Of a stretch of 64,000 nucleotides of DNA, positions 17,501 through 26,881 are shown one piece after another. Source of the DNA: Saccharopolyspora sp. NFXS83 (GTDB lineage: Bacteria; Actinomycetota; Actinomycetes; Mycobacteriales; Pseudonocardiaceae); assembly GCF_026241095.1 (NCBI RefSeq), contig NZ_JAPFGB010000001.1, positions 450,942 to 514,941 of the forward strand. Reading direction: 5' to 3'. Numbering within the stretch: position 1 is the stretch's first letter; the number at the start of each line of letters is the position of its first letter. The position numbers and the translations under genes are program-made. The notes under the pieces were generated by a model. That model was given only the letters and a program-made list of their open reading frames with translations, ran no database searches and was not told the DNA's origin.

Positions 17501-20500
17501 GTGACGGCGCCCAATCCTGCGCGCAGGCGAGTCGCGTTACGCCAATGGCGGAACTGGAGCCTGCCGGTCAAGTTCGCCGCGGTCGTGCTGGTGCCCGTGA
17601 TCTTCGCGGTCGGTCTCGGCGTCTCCCAGATCCGCTGGCAGGTCGAGCAGGCCAACGAGTACGAGCGCGTCTCCCGCGTCCTCGACAGCGCGCAGCAGGT
17701 CGAGCCGCTCGTGGCCGCGCTGCAGAACGAGCGCAACGCCGCCGTCCTGACCAACAACGCCGCCGAGCTCGACCGCCAGATCGCCGAGGTCGACAAGGCG
17801 TTCGCCGCCGTGGACGAAGAAATCGGTCACGGGGCCGGGCACGGTGCCGACGAGTTCGGCCGGGTCGTCGAAGACCGCCACGACGAGGTGCACGCCGCCC
17901 TCGACAAGCTCAAGGGCGCGCGCGAAGCGGTCCGGCGCGAATCGCTGTCGACTCCGGACACCATCACCGCCTACAGCACGGCGATCACCACGGTGCTGTC
18001 CCTGGACCGCGCGCTGACGAGCACCGTGTCCGAACCGACGCTGGCCAGCACCGCATCGGCGCTGCAGGACATGCTCGCCATGATGGAAGAGGTCCGGCTC
18101 CAGCAGTCCTGGGTGCTCAGCGGACTCTCTCAGGGGCAGCTCGCGCCGCAGTCCGTCGACGCGCTGCAGGGATCCCGCGCGCGGCTGATCTCCAAGATCG
18201 CGGACGCGCGCGCCACGGTCGCCCGGCATTGGCAGGAGCGGCTGGACCAGACGACCCAGGGTCCCGAGATCGTGCAGCGCAACACGATGCTCACGCAGAT
18301 CCTGATGGCCGGCATGAGCGGTGGCCCGTTCCCCGCCACCCCGGAGCAGTGGAACGGCATCTCCGACCAGGTCGTCATGCTCATCGACGACGGGCACAAC
18401 GACCTCGCCGACGAGGTCCGCGCCGGAGCCGCCACGCTGCGCGAAGACGCCGGCAACGCGGCGGGCTGGGACTCGGCGATGCTGCTGGCGTCGCTGCTGG
18501 TCGCCGCCGCGGTCATCACCGCGATCACCCGGCAGTTGCTCGGCTCGCTGCGCACGCTGCGCCACGGTGCGCTCGACGCCGCCCAGCACGAACTGCCGGA
18601 AGCGGTCGCGGGCATCCGGGCCGGTGAAGAGGTCTCCGACCTCCCGCCGCTGCCGGTGCAGACCACGGAGGAGGTCGGGCAGGTCGCCCGCGCATTCGAC
18701 GAGGTGCAGCGCCAGGCGCTGCGGCTCGCCGCCGAGCAGGCCTCGCTGCGGCACGGCTACAGCGAGTCGTTCGTCGGCGTCTCCCGCCGGAGCCAGGGCC
18801 TGCTGGAGCGCCAGCTCCGCCTGTTCGAGCAGCTGGAGCAGGACGAAGAGGACCCGGACCAGCTGTCCAGGCTGTTCCAGCTGGACCACTTGGCGACCCG
18901 GATGCGCCGCAACAACGAGAACCTGATGGTGCTCTCCGGCAGCGACCTGGCGCGGCGGTTCGTCCGGCCCACCGAGCTGGGCGACATGCTCCGCGCCGCC
19001 GTCTCCGAGATCGAGCAGTACCCGCGGGTGATCGTGCAGCCGCCGCCGCAGGTGCGGCTGTTGGGCCACGCGGCCAGCGACCTGGTGCGGCTGATGGCCG
19101 AGCTGATGGACAACGCCGCGAACTTCTCCGCGCCGGACACCTCGGTCACCGTCTCCAGCTACCAGGCCGGCGACGGGTCGATCACCGTGGACGTGCTCGA
19201 CGAGGGCATCGGCATGGGCGACCAGGAGCTCGCCGCGGCGAACGAGCGGTTGTCCAGGGTCGACGAGAACGACCTGGCCACCTCGCGCCGGATGGGCCTG
19301 TTCGTCGTGAGCCGGCTGGCGTTGCGCCACGGCGTCAACGTGCGGCTGCACGGCGGGCCCGATGTGGACGGCGTGCGGGCCACTGTGGTCGTGCCCGCCG
19401 AGCACGTCGTCGCCGGTGCCCCCGCGGCAGCGCCCACCCCGGCGATGGGCGGGCAGCGCAACGGAGTGGCGCACCACGACCTGCCGACCTCCGGCTCGTT
19501 CGCGACCGGTCCGCACTCGGCCGAGTCGTTCAGCGACGCCGCGTCGCAGCAGTCCGACGACACCGGGTTCGTGTGGAGCACCAGCGGCGGGGACTCCGGT
19601 TTCAGCACCGGTGAAACCGGTTTCAGCACGGCTGAGACCGGCTTCGGCACCGGTGGGACGGGCTTCGACACGGCGGCCGAAACCGGTTTCAGCACGGCGG
19701 AATCCGGCGACTCCGGGTCGAACACGTTCAACACCGGATTCCTCACCGCGGCCGGTGACGGCCTGACCAGTTCCCCGCTGCCCAAGCGGGAACCGGCCGC
19801 CGGGCTGGTGGGGCCCCCGCAGCGCGAGGACTCCGCGTCGAGCGAGCCCGCGGGCAGCCTGTTCACGCCGATGGAGATCCCGGAGCAGGACCAGGGCGAC
19901 TCCCACGACTTCTCCTCGGACTGGACCTCGTCGGACCTGGCGTGGCCGCCGGCGATCGAGGACCGGCCCGCGTCGGACGACGGACCGTCGCCGATCTTCG
20001 AAGAGGTCTCCACCCAGTGGTTCCAGCCGATCGAGGGCGAAGAGGAATCCGCGGGCGGCGCGCAGGACTGGCCCGGTGACGACGAGCAGGCGACGTCCAT
20101 CATGGACAGCGGGTCCTGGTCGTTCACCGCGGATTCCACCGAGGAGGCCGAGGCGGAGGCCGCGGCGGCCGAGGGCGGTTCCGGGGTCGCGGAATCCGGC
20201 CTGCCGCGCCGCGAGCCCCGCGACCAGTCGGCCGTGCACGTCGATGCGAACGATCCTCTTGGCATCGGAGATCTGGACGAACCGGGTCCCGATCAGGTGG
20301 ACTCGACCGGCGGGACGGTGACGATCGACGCCGCCGCGGCGGGCGTTCCCGCCGATCGCAGCCCGCAGGAGCTGAGCCGCAGACTGGCCGACCTGCAAGG
20401 TGGTCTGCGATTCGGGAGGAAGGGCCCCATGACGTCGTCGCAGGACAATGCCGCGTCCGGACCCTCCACCGGGGAGCAGGAAGCGACGTTGGGTGGCGGG

Positions 20501-20830
20501 AGTTCCAGCTGGATCGCGGACTCCGCGAGCAACGGCGACTCGGCACCGGCGAACGGCAACGGCAACGGCAACGGGGGCTGGAGCTTCGCCACCGACGAGT
20601 CGTGGAAGCAGGTCGAGGCGGCGACGACCTCGAACCCCACGTCGTTCACCGACTCCGGCCTGCCCCGGCGCACCCCGAAGGCCCAGTTGGCTCCGGGCAG
20701 CGCGGGCACCGGTCCGGCCAGGCCGGAAGGCCAGCGCTTCGAGCGGGACGCGAGCGCGTTGCGCGGCAGGTTGTCCAGTTTCCAGTCGGGTGTCGAGCGC
20801 GGCAGGCATCGGCTGCCGGACGAATCGTAG
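17501..20830 (+). CDS. cvnA: Conservon sensor kinase-like protein (nitrate-sensing type)
   Basis: The product is 1109 residues from the GTG at 17501; upstream GTGs at 17492 and 17495 are alternatives. A transmembrane helix (about 20-42) is followed by an extracellular NIT-like helical domain (about 45-320), a second helix (about 326-346), a HAMP-like linker, a helical pair containing LDHLATRMRR, and an HATPase domain with ELMDNAANFSAP (N box) and LDEGIGMG (G1). The last 400 residues are acidic, low complexity and carry repeats of the GFSTAETG type near residues 700-750. In Streptomyces, CvnA forms a membrane complex with CvnB-D that resembles eukaryotic G-protein coupling. The gene leads cvnABCD. 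Confidence 0.92.
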   Translation: MTAPNPARRRVALRQWRNWSLPVKFAAVVLVPVIFAVGLGVSQIRWQVEQANEYERVSRVLDSAQQVEPLVAALQNERNAAVLTNNAAELDRQIAEVDKAFAAVDEEIGHGAGHGADEFGRVVEDRHDEVHAALDKLKGAREAVRRESLSTPDTITAYSTAITTVLSLDRALTSTVSEPTLASTASALQDMLAMMEEVRLQQSWVLSGLSQGQLAPQSVDALQGSRARLISKIADARATVARHWQERLDQTTQGPEIVQRNTMLTQILMAGMSGGPFPATPEQWNGISDQVVMLIDDGHNDLADEVRAGAATLREDAGNAAGWDSAMLLASLLVAAAVITAITRQLLGSLRTLRHGALDAAQHELPEAVAGIRAGEEVSDLPPLPVQTTEEVGQVARAFDEVQRQALRLAAEQASLRHGYSESFVGVSRRSQGLLERQLRLFEQLEQDEEDPDQLSRLFQLDHLATRMRRNNENLMVLSGSDLARRFVRPTELGDMLRAAVSEIEQYPRVIVQPPPQVRLLGHAASDLVRLMAELMDNAANFSAPDTSVTVSSYQAGDGSITVDVLDEGIGMGDQELAAANERLSRVDENDLATSRRMGLFVVSRLALRHGVNVRLHGGPDVDGVRATVVVPAEHVVAGAPAAAPTPAMGGQRNGVAHHDLPTSGSFATGPHSAESFSDAASQQSDDTGFVWSTSGGDSGFSTGETGFSTAETGFGTGGTGFDTAAETGFSTAESGDSGSNTFNTGFLTAAGDGLTSSPLPKREPAAGLVGPPQREDSASSEPAGSLFTPMEIPEQDQGDSHDFSSDWTSSDLAWPPAIEDRPASDDGPSPIFEEVSTQWFQPIEGEEESAGGAQDWPGDDEQATSIMDSGSWSFTADSTEEAEAEAAAAEGGSGVAESGLPRREPRDQSAVHVDANDPLGIGDLDEPGPDQVDSTGGTVTIDAAAAGVPADRSPQELSRRLADLQGGLRFGRKGPMTSSQDNAASGPSTGEQEATLGGGSSSWIADSASNGDSAPANGNGNGNGGWSFATDESWKQVEAATTSNPTSFTDSGLPRRTPKAQLAPGSAGTGPARPEGQRFERDASALRGRLSSFQSGVERGRHRLPDES

Positions 20831-20994
20831 GAGGACGCATGCGTTGCTCGGCTGCGGATGAGCCTCGACGTCAGAAGGAGTTCTAGCCAGGCCACTGAGG
20901 GCGCGGGAAGACCGCGTCCGGTTCCACCGATTCGGCAACATGGAGTCGTCCGGACCGACATCGGCGATTCCACGACCACAAGCCAGGAGGTTGC

Positions 20995-21441
20995 ATGACT
21001 CCCCAGGAGACGATGTCCCGGCGGTTCGGGTGGCTGGTCACGGACTTCACCCAGCGGGTCGCCGGTGTGGCGCACGCGATCGTGGTGTCCGCCGATGGGC
21101 TGCTGCTGACCGCTTCGTCCAACCTGCCCCAGGATCGCGCGGAGCAGCTCGCCGCGGTCTCGTCCGGACTGCTCAGCCTCACCAACGGGGCCGCGAAGTG
21201 CTTCGAGGCCGGTGAGGTCACCGAGACCATCGTGGAGATGCAGTACGGCACGCTGATCCAGATGGGCATCAGCGACGGGTCCTGCATGACGGCGTTGGCC
21301 GCGCCGCAGTGCGACATGGGCCTGATCGCGTACGAGATGGCCATGCTGGTGGAGCGCGTCGGGCAGATCCTCACCCCGGAGTTGCGGCACCAGCTGCAGG
21401 GCGCGAGAAATCCGTTCTCCCGCCCGGCCGCGGTGAGGTGA
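20995..21441 (+). CDS. cvnB: Roadblock/LC7-domain conservon protein
   Basis: The 148-residue protein is one roadblock/LC7 domain: FGWLVTDFTQRVAGVAHAIVVSADGLLLTAS, then GAAKCFEAGEVTETIVEMQYGTLIQMGI and a terminal helix. Roadblock proteins dimerise and regulate small GTPases (MglB type); CvnB is expected to bridge the kinase-like CvnA and the GTPase CvnD. AGGAGG lies immediately upstream of the ATG. It follows cvnA after 164 bases, the largest gap in the operon. Confidence 0.93.
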   Translation: MTPQETMSRRFGWLVTDFTQRVAGVAHAIVVSADGLLLTASSNLPQDRAEQLAAVSSGLLSLTNGAAKCFEAGEVTETIVEMQYGTLIQMGISDGSCMTALAAPQCDMGLIAYEMAMLVERVGQILTPELRHQLQGARNPFSRPAAVR

Positions 21442-21445
21442 CCCG

Positions 21446-22303
21446 ATGAGCGAGTCGGGGTTCGGCGAGCAGGACCGAAGACGGGACGAGCCGGACGCGA
21501 GCAGCTTCGCCGACGTGATGAACGGATTCACCTTCGACAGCGGCCGGGGAAGGCGTGGCCGCCGGAAGAAGGGGGATCCGGTGGACGAACCGGCCGCCGA
21601 GCAGGACGCGGGACAGCAGGGGGATGCGGGCGCGTCGCAGCCCCCGCCCGCCTACCCGCACGCTCGGCGTCCGACGGCTCGGCCGCCCGCGGACGTGTTC
21701 GACGGGCGGGATCCGTTCGACGCACCGGATCTGGAGTGGGAGACGCAGGCGCCGTCGTACCGAGACCCGGACGAAGGCTGGGGGGAGCATGCGGATTTCG
21801 ATTCGCGGGCCGGGGGTTCGGCTCCGTGGAACGTCGGGGCACCTACCCGGGGAAGGTCCGAGCGGCCGGCCCCGGGAAGGCCCGAGTGGGGGGGAGGGAA
21901 CCCGGTGAGCGGACAGTCCAGGGGGGCGTTCGATGCTCCGGTCCCAGCACCGGAACCGTCGGCGGACGCCCCCGCGGCCATTCGCTCGTACACCTGGACC
22001 GGCGGTCGGACCAGGTCGAACTACGAGTTGCAGATGGAGACGCTCGTGTCCACGAGCGAGGCCTTCCGGCCTGGCTCGGCGGGGCGGATGGAACACGAGT
22101 CGATCGCCGAACTGTGCCGGCATCCCAGGTCGGTAGCCGAAGTCGGAGCGCTGCTTTCCGTTCCGATCGGGGTGGCTAGGGTGTTGCTGGCCGACATGGC
22201 GGAACTGGGGATGGTGACCGTGCACCAGACGGTCACCGAAAGCGGTAGCGCACCACACCTGTTGTTGATGGAAAGGGTATTGAGTGGACTCCGTCGGCTT
22301 TAG
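21446..22303 (+). CDS. cvnC: DUF742 conservon protein with long N-terminal tail
   Basis: The 285-residue product has a C-terminal DUF742 domain (about 175-285): IRSYTWTGGRTRSNYELQMETLVS, ESIAELCRHPRSVAEVGALLSVPIGVARVLL and DMAELGMVTVH, a winged-helix-like fold. The preceding 170 residues are disordered, Pro/Gly/Asp-rich and much longer than the short tail usual in this family. It begins four bases after the cvnB stop and overlaps cvnD by 20 bases. Confidence 0.92.
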   Translation: MSESGFGEQDRRRDEPDASSFADVMNGFTFDSGRGRRGRRKKGDPVDEPAAEQDAGQQGDAGASQPPPAYPHARRPTARPPADVFDGRDPFDAPDLEWETQAPSYRDPDEGWGEHADFDSRAGGSAPWNVGAPTRGRSERPAPGRPEWGGGNPVSGQSRGAFDAPVPAPEPSADAPAAIRSYTWTGGRTRSNYELQMETLVSTSEAFRPGSAGRMEHESIAELCRHPRSVAEVGALLSVPIGVARVLLADMAELGMVTVHQTVTESGSAPHLLLMERVLSGLRRL

Positions 22304-22919
22304 AGCTCCCCAAGGAGGCGCTCGGGGGCCGGTTGCCCCCCAGCGCGGTGCCACCACCTCGGCGAAGATCGTCGTCGCGGGCGGCTTCGGTGTCGGGAAG
22401 ACGACGTTCGTCGGTTCCGTTTCCGAGATCGTCCCGCTGACCACCGAGGCGGTGATGACGGAGGCCAGCGCGGGCGTGGACGACCTCGCGGCCACACCGG
22501 ACAAGAGAAGTACGACGGTCGCGATGGACTTCGGCCGCATCTCGCTCGATTCGGACCTGATCCTGTACCTGTTCGGCACGCCCGGGCAGCAGCGCTTCTG
22601 GTTCATGTGGGATGACCTGGTCAAAGGCGCGATCGGCGCGGTCGTGCTGGTCGACACCCGCAGGCTGGCGGATTCGTTCTCCGCTGTGGACTTCTTCGAG
22701 GATCGCGGCTTGCCGTACTTGATCGCGGTGAACTGCTTCAACGGCGATCTGCAGCACCGCATGGAGGAGATCCGGGAGGCGATGGCGATCGGGCCGCACG
22801 TGCCGATCGGGCCGTGCGACGCCCGGGACCAGCAGTCCACGAAGCAGGCGCTGATCGCCTTGGTGCAGCACGCGATGCGGCACTGGCAGCAGCAGGGCGG
22901 CCAGCAGCCGCCGAGGTGA
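22284..22919 (+). CDS. cvnD: Conservon small GTP-binding protein
   Basis: The 211-residue protein has the P-loop GGFGVGKTTFVGS, a switch-II-like region (DLILYLFGTPGQQRFWFMWDDL) and a base-specificity motif reading VNCF rather than NKxD, as usual for CvnD/MglA-like proteins. It is expected to hydrolyse GTP and act as the output of the CvnA-B-C membrane complex. The GTG start lies inside the cvnC gene, indicating translational coupling. In some conservons a P450 follows; here none does. Confidence 0.93.
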   Translation: MDSVGFRAPQGGARGPVAPQRGATTSAKIVVAGGFGVGKTTFVGSVSEIVPLTTEAVMTEASAGVDDLAATPDKRSTTVAMDFGRISLDSDLILYLFGTPGQQRFWFMWDDLVKGAIGAVVLVDTRRLADSFSAVDFFEDRGLPYLIAVNCFNGDLQHRMEEIREAMAIGPHVPIGPCDARDQQSTKQALIALVQHAMRHWQQQGGQQPPR

Positions 22920-23699
22920 GCCCGCCCCCGGCCGACCGGTTTTCCCGCCGGCGGCCGGGAATTCCGGTGGACGGGTTCACCGGTGGTCGCGGCACAACTG
23001 AAGATCCTCCTGGCGAGCGCGCCGTTGGAGCGGTTTTTCCGCTCAGCGGCGCGCTCGCCGTTGTGCGGAGCGTTCCTGCGGTGCCGCGCGGGGACGTGCG
23101 TCCTGAGCCCGCACGGGAGGAATCAGGCGGCTCTGCGCGCGTCCTCCCGGCGCTCGCCCGCCCGCGTCCGGTGCGCCGGTGGTCGGCGGTGTCGCCCGTG
23201 AGGACGGGAAAGCCGTGGTGCCGCAGGAGGTTCCGCCTCGCCAGGACGGAGACGTGAGCGTCGCCGGGGGGACTGTCCACCATGGCTAGTGGATCTTCGA
23301 TCCGGCCGGGACGCGGACCGATCCGGACGGTCTCGGCGGCCGGTGCGCGCGCGGGGGTGCCGCCGAACGCCGTGATCGCGTTTTCGCTGCCATAGTCGAA
23401 CTTTTCAAGGGATCCGGTCCGGATTCGGGCTGGTTAACGCACTTGTGCAATACCGTCCGTTGTGGACGAAAGAGCGGGAATCGGCGGCTGTTCCGCGCTC
23501 GGATATTCACCCAATTGAAAGAGTGCGCGCATCGTTATCGGGCGGCTAGCATTCTTTAATAGCGGCCCGTGGTCGTTACTTCCACTTCTTAAGATCATCT
23601 GAACCAGCACGATCGGCTGTCCACCCAAGATCTTCTTTGGGGGGTGTGCCGCGCTGTGCCAGTTGGTTTTCCGCTTCATGCAAGGAGATTCGGCGAAAG
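22920..23699. other. Intergenic region, no gene seen
   Basis: In this 780-base gap after cvnD, the left half is GC-rich with only out-of-phase frames. The right part (about 23390-23640) is AT-richer and likely carries the promoter of the following gene. A minus-strand frame at 23286-23510 has no ribosome site or recognisable content. Confidence 0.45.
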
Positions 23700-24245
23700 G
23701 TGGCCACTGTGGACTTCGACGCGCTCTTTCATTCGCACTTGGCGGCGATTCGAGCCAGCGTCCGTGCGGGGTTTCGCTTCCGGCACCTGCCCACCGGGCA
23801 GGAAGACGAGTTCGTGCTGCAAGGGTTCCGCGTGGAGAACGGGGTGATGGACACGTTCCTCACCTATGCGGCCGACGATGCGGTCGCGGCTCGATATCGG
23901 GTCTCGGACCTGGAACTTCCCGATCCTCCCGCGTTGTGGCGCCGCGACGGGCCGGTGGACGAGGTGGTGCTCGCCTTACTGGCACTGCCTGCGCACGGGG
24001 CTCGCGGCTCCCCGATGGCGGCCGGTTTCCCGGTGCACTTCGGCATTCCGCCGCACGCCCACCGGGCCCGGCGGCATCCGGAAACCGAGTCGGATCCGCC
24101 TCCGGAGGCGGCTGAACCGTCCGCGCCGCCGGATGGTTCGGCGCCGTCCGACGTGCTGTCCCGCATTCCGCGGCCCCGTGCCGGTGGCTGCGTCCCGAAT
24201 CCGGGGACACCGCGCGGTTCCCGCTTCCCCGGAGGTGGGCGATGA
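23700..24245 (+). CDS. Hypothetical protein
   Basis: From the GTG at 23700, ten bases after an AAGGAGA site, the product is 181 residues. The first 110 look folded (FDALFHSHLAAIRASVRAGFRF, then beta-rich segments EDEFVLQGFRVENGVMDTFLTY). The C-terminal 70 are Pro/Glu/Arg-rich and probably disordered. I do not recognise the family. It overlaps the next small gene by four bases, so the two are likely translated together. Confidence 0.65.
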   Translation: MATVDFDALFHSHLAAIRASVRAGFRFRHLPTGQEDEFVLQGFRVENGVMDTFLTYAADDAVAARYRVSDLELPDPPALWRRDGPVDEVVLALLALPAHGARGSPMAAGFPVHFGIPPHAHRARRHPETESDPPPEAAEPSAPPDGSAPSDVLSRIPRPRAGGCVPNPGTPRGSRFPGGGR

Positions 24246-24490
24246 ACGGCAAGAAGCATCTGCCGATGGCCTGGCACTTCGAACGGGTCTCCTCGCGGGA
24301 GGCCTACACGTTCCGCTGGGGGCGCGGCTCCGGAATGATCACCGTGCACCGCGGGGACGCGCGCGGTTCGCACAGCGACGACAACATGGTCGACTGCGTG
24401 CCGGTCGGCATCGACTGGATCGACGATCAGGACGTTCGGGTGCAGGCCCGCAAATGGCTCAGGGCGAACGCGGGACGTGGCGTGCGCTGA
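24242..24490 (+). CDS. Hypothetical small protein
   Basis: The 82-residue product starts at an ATG overlapping the previous stop (ATGA). It contains WHFERVSSREAYTFRWGRGSGMITVHRGD and VDCVPVGIDWIDDQDVRVQARKWL, a mixed beta/alpha pattern with no membrane span or known motif. The coupling suggests a shared role with the protein at 23700-24245. Function unknown. Confidence 0.65.
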   Translation: MNGKKHLPMAWHFERVSSREAYTFRWGRGSGMITVHRGDARGSHSDDNMVDCVPVGIDWIDDQDVRVQARKWLRANAGRGVR

Positions 24491-24969
24491 GTGCGCCACC
24501 CGTCGGGATCCGCATTCCGGCGTGCGGCGTTCGCGTCGAATTCACCGAACGCCATTTCAACCCCGGAATCGGGGAGTCGGTTTCGAAGCGCATTCATCCG
24601 GGCCCGCTCCTGCCCAGGTGCGGTGGTCCTGAGCGTCGAACCGGCGGGGGCGGTGGCGGAAACCGGATCGTTCCGGGATGCGCCGATGTCGCGAGGTGCG
24701 CGGCGGGACCGGCGGTGCGTTCAACGGGCGAGGGGGGCGCGGGGCCGTCCGGCCCGAGCGCGCTGCGGCGATCGTGGTAGCGGCGGCATCCGCTCGGCGC
24801 GGTCGCCGAGCTCGGACCTTTTCGGCTGGTGCGGGGCGCCCCGGAATTTCGGCGGACGTTACACGGACGACCCCGGTCGGCAAAGCGCCGTGCGTAGACC
24901 TGACCGGGAGGCGTTCGTTCCCCCACGCGCGGGTCGAGCAGGTGGACCCGGCAGAACAGGAGGTGTGCG
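24491..24969. other. Intergenic region, no gene seen
   Basis: These 479 bases follow the two coupled small genes. Frames on both strands are open but contain no ribosome site or conserved content. AGGAGG at 24958-24963 belongs to the next small gene. Confidence 0.4.
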
Positions 24970-25140
24970 GTGAACGTCCTGCTGCACGCGCCCGCTGCGG
25001 AACTGCCCGCGGAATGGTCCTGGTGCGCGGATTGCGCGGGCACCGGGCTGGTCCAGGCCGAGTCGGCCGAGCCGCCGCCCGTCGAGGAGGAGTGCTGGTC
25101 CTGCCGCGGCCTCGGCGTCGGTGCCTGGCACATCCTCTGA
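24970..25140 (+). CDS. 56-residue CxxC/CxxCxGxG zinc-binding-type protein
   Basis: A GTG at 24970, six bases after AGGAGG (24958-24963), opens a 56-residue frame ending in TGA at 25140. It contains WCADCAGTG and CWSCRGLGVG, two CxxCxGxG-type knuckles as in the DnaJ zinc finger, separated by about 20 residues. A single zinc site using four cysteines is likely. The ribosome site, start and paired motifs make it a convincing gene despite its length. Its partner is unknown; the Wadjet operon begins 205 bases downstream. Confidence 0.75.
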   Translation: MNVLLHAPAAELPAEWSWCADCAGTGLVQAESAEPPPVEEECWSCRGLGVGAWHIL

Positions 25141-25345
25141 AGCGAGCTCCGGCCGGCGTCGTCGGCCGGAGCTCGTGCGGGCCTCCCGCATCCCCCAGTG
25201 GTGGGCCCGTGGCCACCCGGATTCCCCGCCGCGTCCGTTCTCGTCCGACGGGACGAACCGCGCGTAGCCGCCGGATACCCGTTCGCCTGACAGCGATGGT
25301 CCTCTACCGTGGGATGGTGGTTCCCGGACGGGAAGGAGGCCGTGG

Positions 25346-26881
25346 GTGGCGACGCAGCGGGTCCCGCCGGACATGTTCCGCTTCGCGGTCGGTGCTCAGG
25401 CCGAGGCGTACTCCGCGATCCTCCACGCGTTCGGCGAGGCCAACGAGAACTGGGAGACGGCGCTCGGCGTCGACGACATCCGGAGCCGGTTGCGGTCCGC
25501 GGGCTGGTTCGACGCGCTCACCGACGAAGACCTGGCGGAGCGGCTGAAGAAGCTCGCCGAATGGGGACTGCTCGACGTCGTCCAGAACCACGCGGAGAAC
25601 TACCGCACCGCCACCGAGTACGAGCGGCGGAACCTGCACTACTCGCTGACGAAGACCGGTGAGGCCGCCTACGCGGGGGTGCGCCACGCGCTCGCGGTGC
25701 TCAGCGGGACGGGCGCGTTGCAGACCGCGGTGCTCGACGCGATCGCGGACCGGCTCGCCGAGCTCGCCGGGCTGCTCGACGACCCCGGTTCGGCGGATCG
25801 GCGGCTGTTCAGCGCGGTGCGGGAAGTGGAAGGGCACCTGGAGGCCCTGCGCACCGGCACCACGCGCTTCAACGGGGAACTGCAACGGCTGCTGCGCGCC
25901 GAGGGCGCCGACCTGGCGGCGTTCCACGAGGTGAAGGCCGCGACGGTCGCCTACCTGCAGGAGTTCGTGACGAATCTGGACCAGCGGTGCCACGCGGTGG
26001 TCGCCGCGTTGAGCAGGGTCGAGGAGCACGGCGTCGAGGAGCTGCACCGCCGCGCGCTGCGGGGCGCGGACCTGCCGCCCACCGCGGGCGAGCACGCGGC
26101 GGAGGACTGGCTGCGGCACCGGCGGTCGCGCTGGGACGGCCTCCGCTGCTGGTTCCGGCCCGCGGACGGGAGCACGCCGCGGGTCGACCAGCTGCACACC
26201 GTGGCCCGGCGGGCGATCGTGGCGCTGCTGCAAGTGCTGGACCGGATCACCGAGACGCGCCGCCACTCGTCCAGCGCCGCCGCCGATTTCCGGGAACTCG
26301 CGCGGTGGTTCGCCACCGCCGACCGGGACGAGGACCTGCACCGGTTGTGGTCGGCGGCGTTCGGGCTCGGTTCCGCGCGCCACGCCCACCTCGCGCACGA
26401 GGACCCGGAACTCGTCGCGCCGTCCACGCCGTGGGCGCAGGCGCCGCGGGTGCGGGTGTCGGCCCTGTTGCGCAGCAACGGGCGCACCGAGAAGTTCGCC
26501 CGCACCGGGAAGGTGCGGGACGTGTCGGCGGTCGCCGCGCTGCGCGCGAGCCGGGCCAGGCAGGAACGCGCGGAGCTGGAAGCGGCCTGGCAGCGCCTCG
26601 CCACCGGCGGCGAGGTCCGGTTGTCCGCGTTCGGCGAGCTGGAACCGGGCGTGTTCGACCGGCTGCTGGACCTGCTGGGGCGGGCGCTGGCCACCCGTGA
26701 GGACAGCACCGGGGCGCGCCGGGCCTGCACCGGCGACGGCCGGGTGGAGATCGTGCTGCGCGATCCCGGTGACGCCCGGTCCGCGCAGCTGCGCACCTCG
26801 CGGGGGACGTTGCGCGGCGCGGACTACGTGGTGGAAGTGCGGTTGCTCACCGATCCCCCGGACGCGGAGGCGGTGGGATGA
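25346..26881 (+). CDS. jetA: Wadjet type II subunit JetA (TIGR02677)
   Basis: The 511-residue protein starts FRFAVGAQAEAYSAILHAFG and continues with winged-helix segments (SAGWFDALTDEDLAERLKKLAEWGLL) and long helices, the pattern of TIGR02677. In Wadjet complexes JetA is the kleisin-like subunit that links the SMC heads. It is the first of four overlapping genes (jetABCD) and overlaps jetB by four bases. Family assignment rests on remembered sequence pattern and on the order TIGR02677-02678-02680-02679, which defines type II Wadjet. Confidence 0.9.
   Translation: MATQRVPPDMFRFAVGAQAEAYSAILHAFGEANENWETALGVDDIRSRLRSAGWFDALTDEDLAERLKKLAEWGLLDVVQNHAENYRTATEYERRNLHYSLTKTGEAAYAGVRHALAVLSGTGALQTAVLDAIADRLAELAGLLDDPGSADRRLFSAVREVEGHLEALRTGTTRFNGELQRLLRAEGADLAAFHEVKAATVAYLQEFVTNLDQRCHAVVAALSRVEEHGVEELHRRALRGADLPPTAGEHAAEDWLRHRRSRWDGLRCWFRPADGSTPRVDQLHTVARRAIVALLQVLDRITETRRHSSSAAADFRELARWFATADRDEDLHRLWSAAFGLGSARHAHLAHEDPELVAPSTPWAQAPRVRVSALLRSNGRTEKFARTGKVRDVSAVAALRASRARQERAELEAAWQRLATGGEVRLSAFGELEPGVFDRLLDLLGRALATREDSTGARRACTGDGRVEIVLRDPGDARSAQLRTSRGTLRGADYVVEVRLLTDPPDAEAVG

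Noticed and set aside
20560..20575. AACGGC tandem repeat
   Set aside because: It lies inside cvnA and encodes a short Gly-Asn run in the disordered tail; no independent function is implied.
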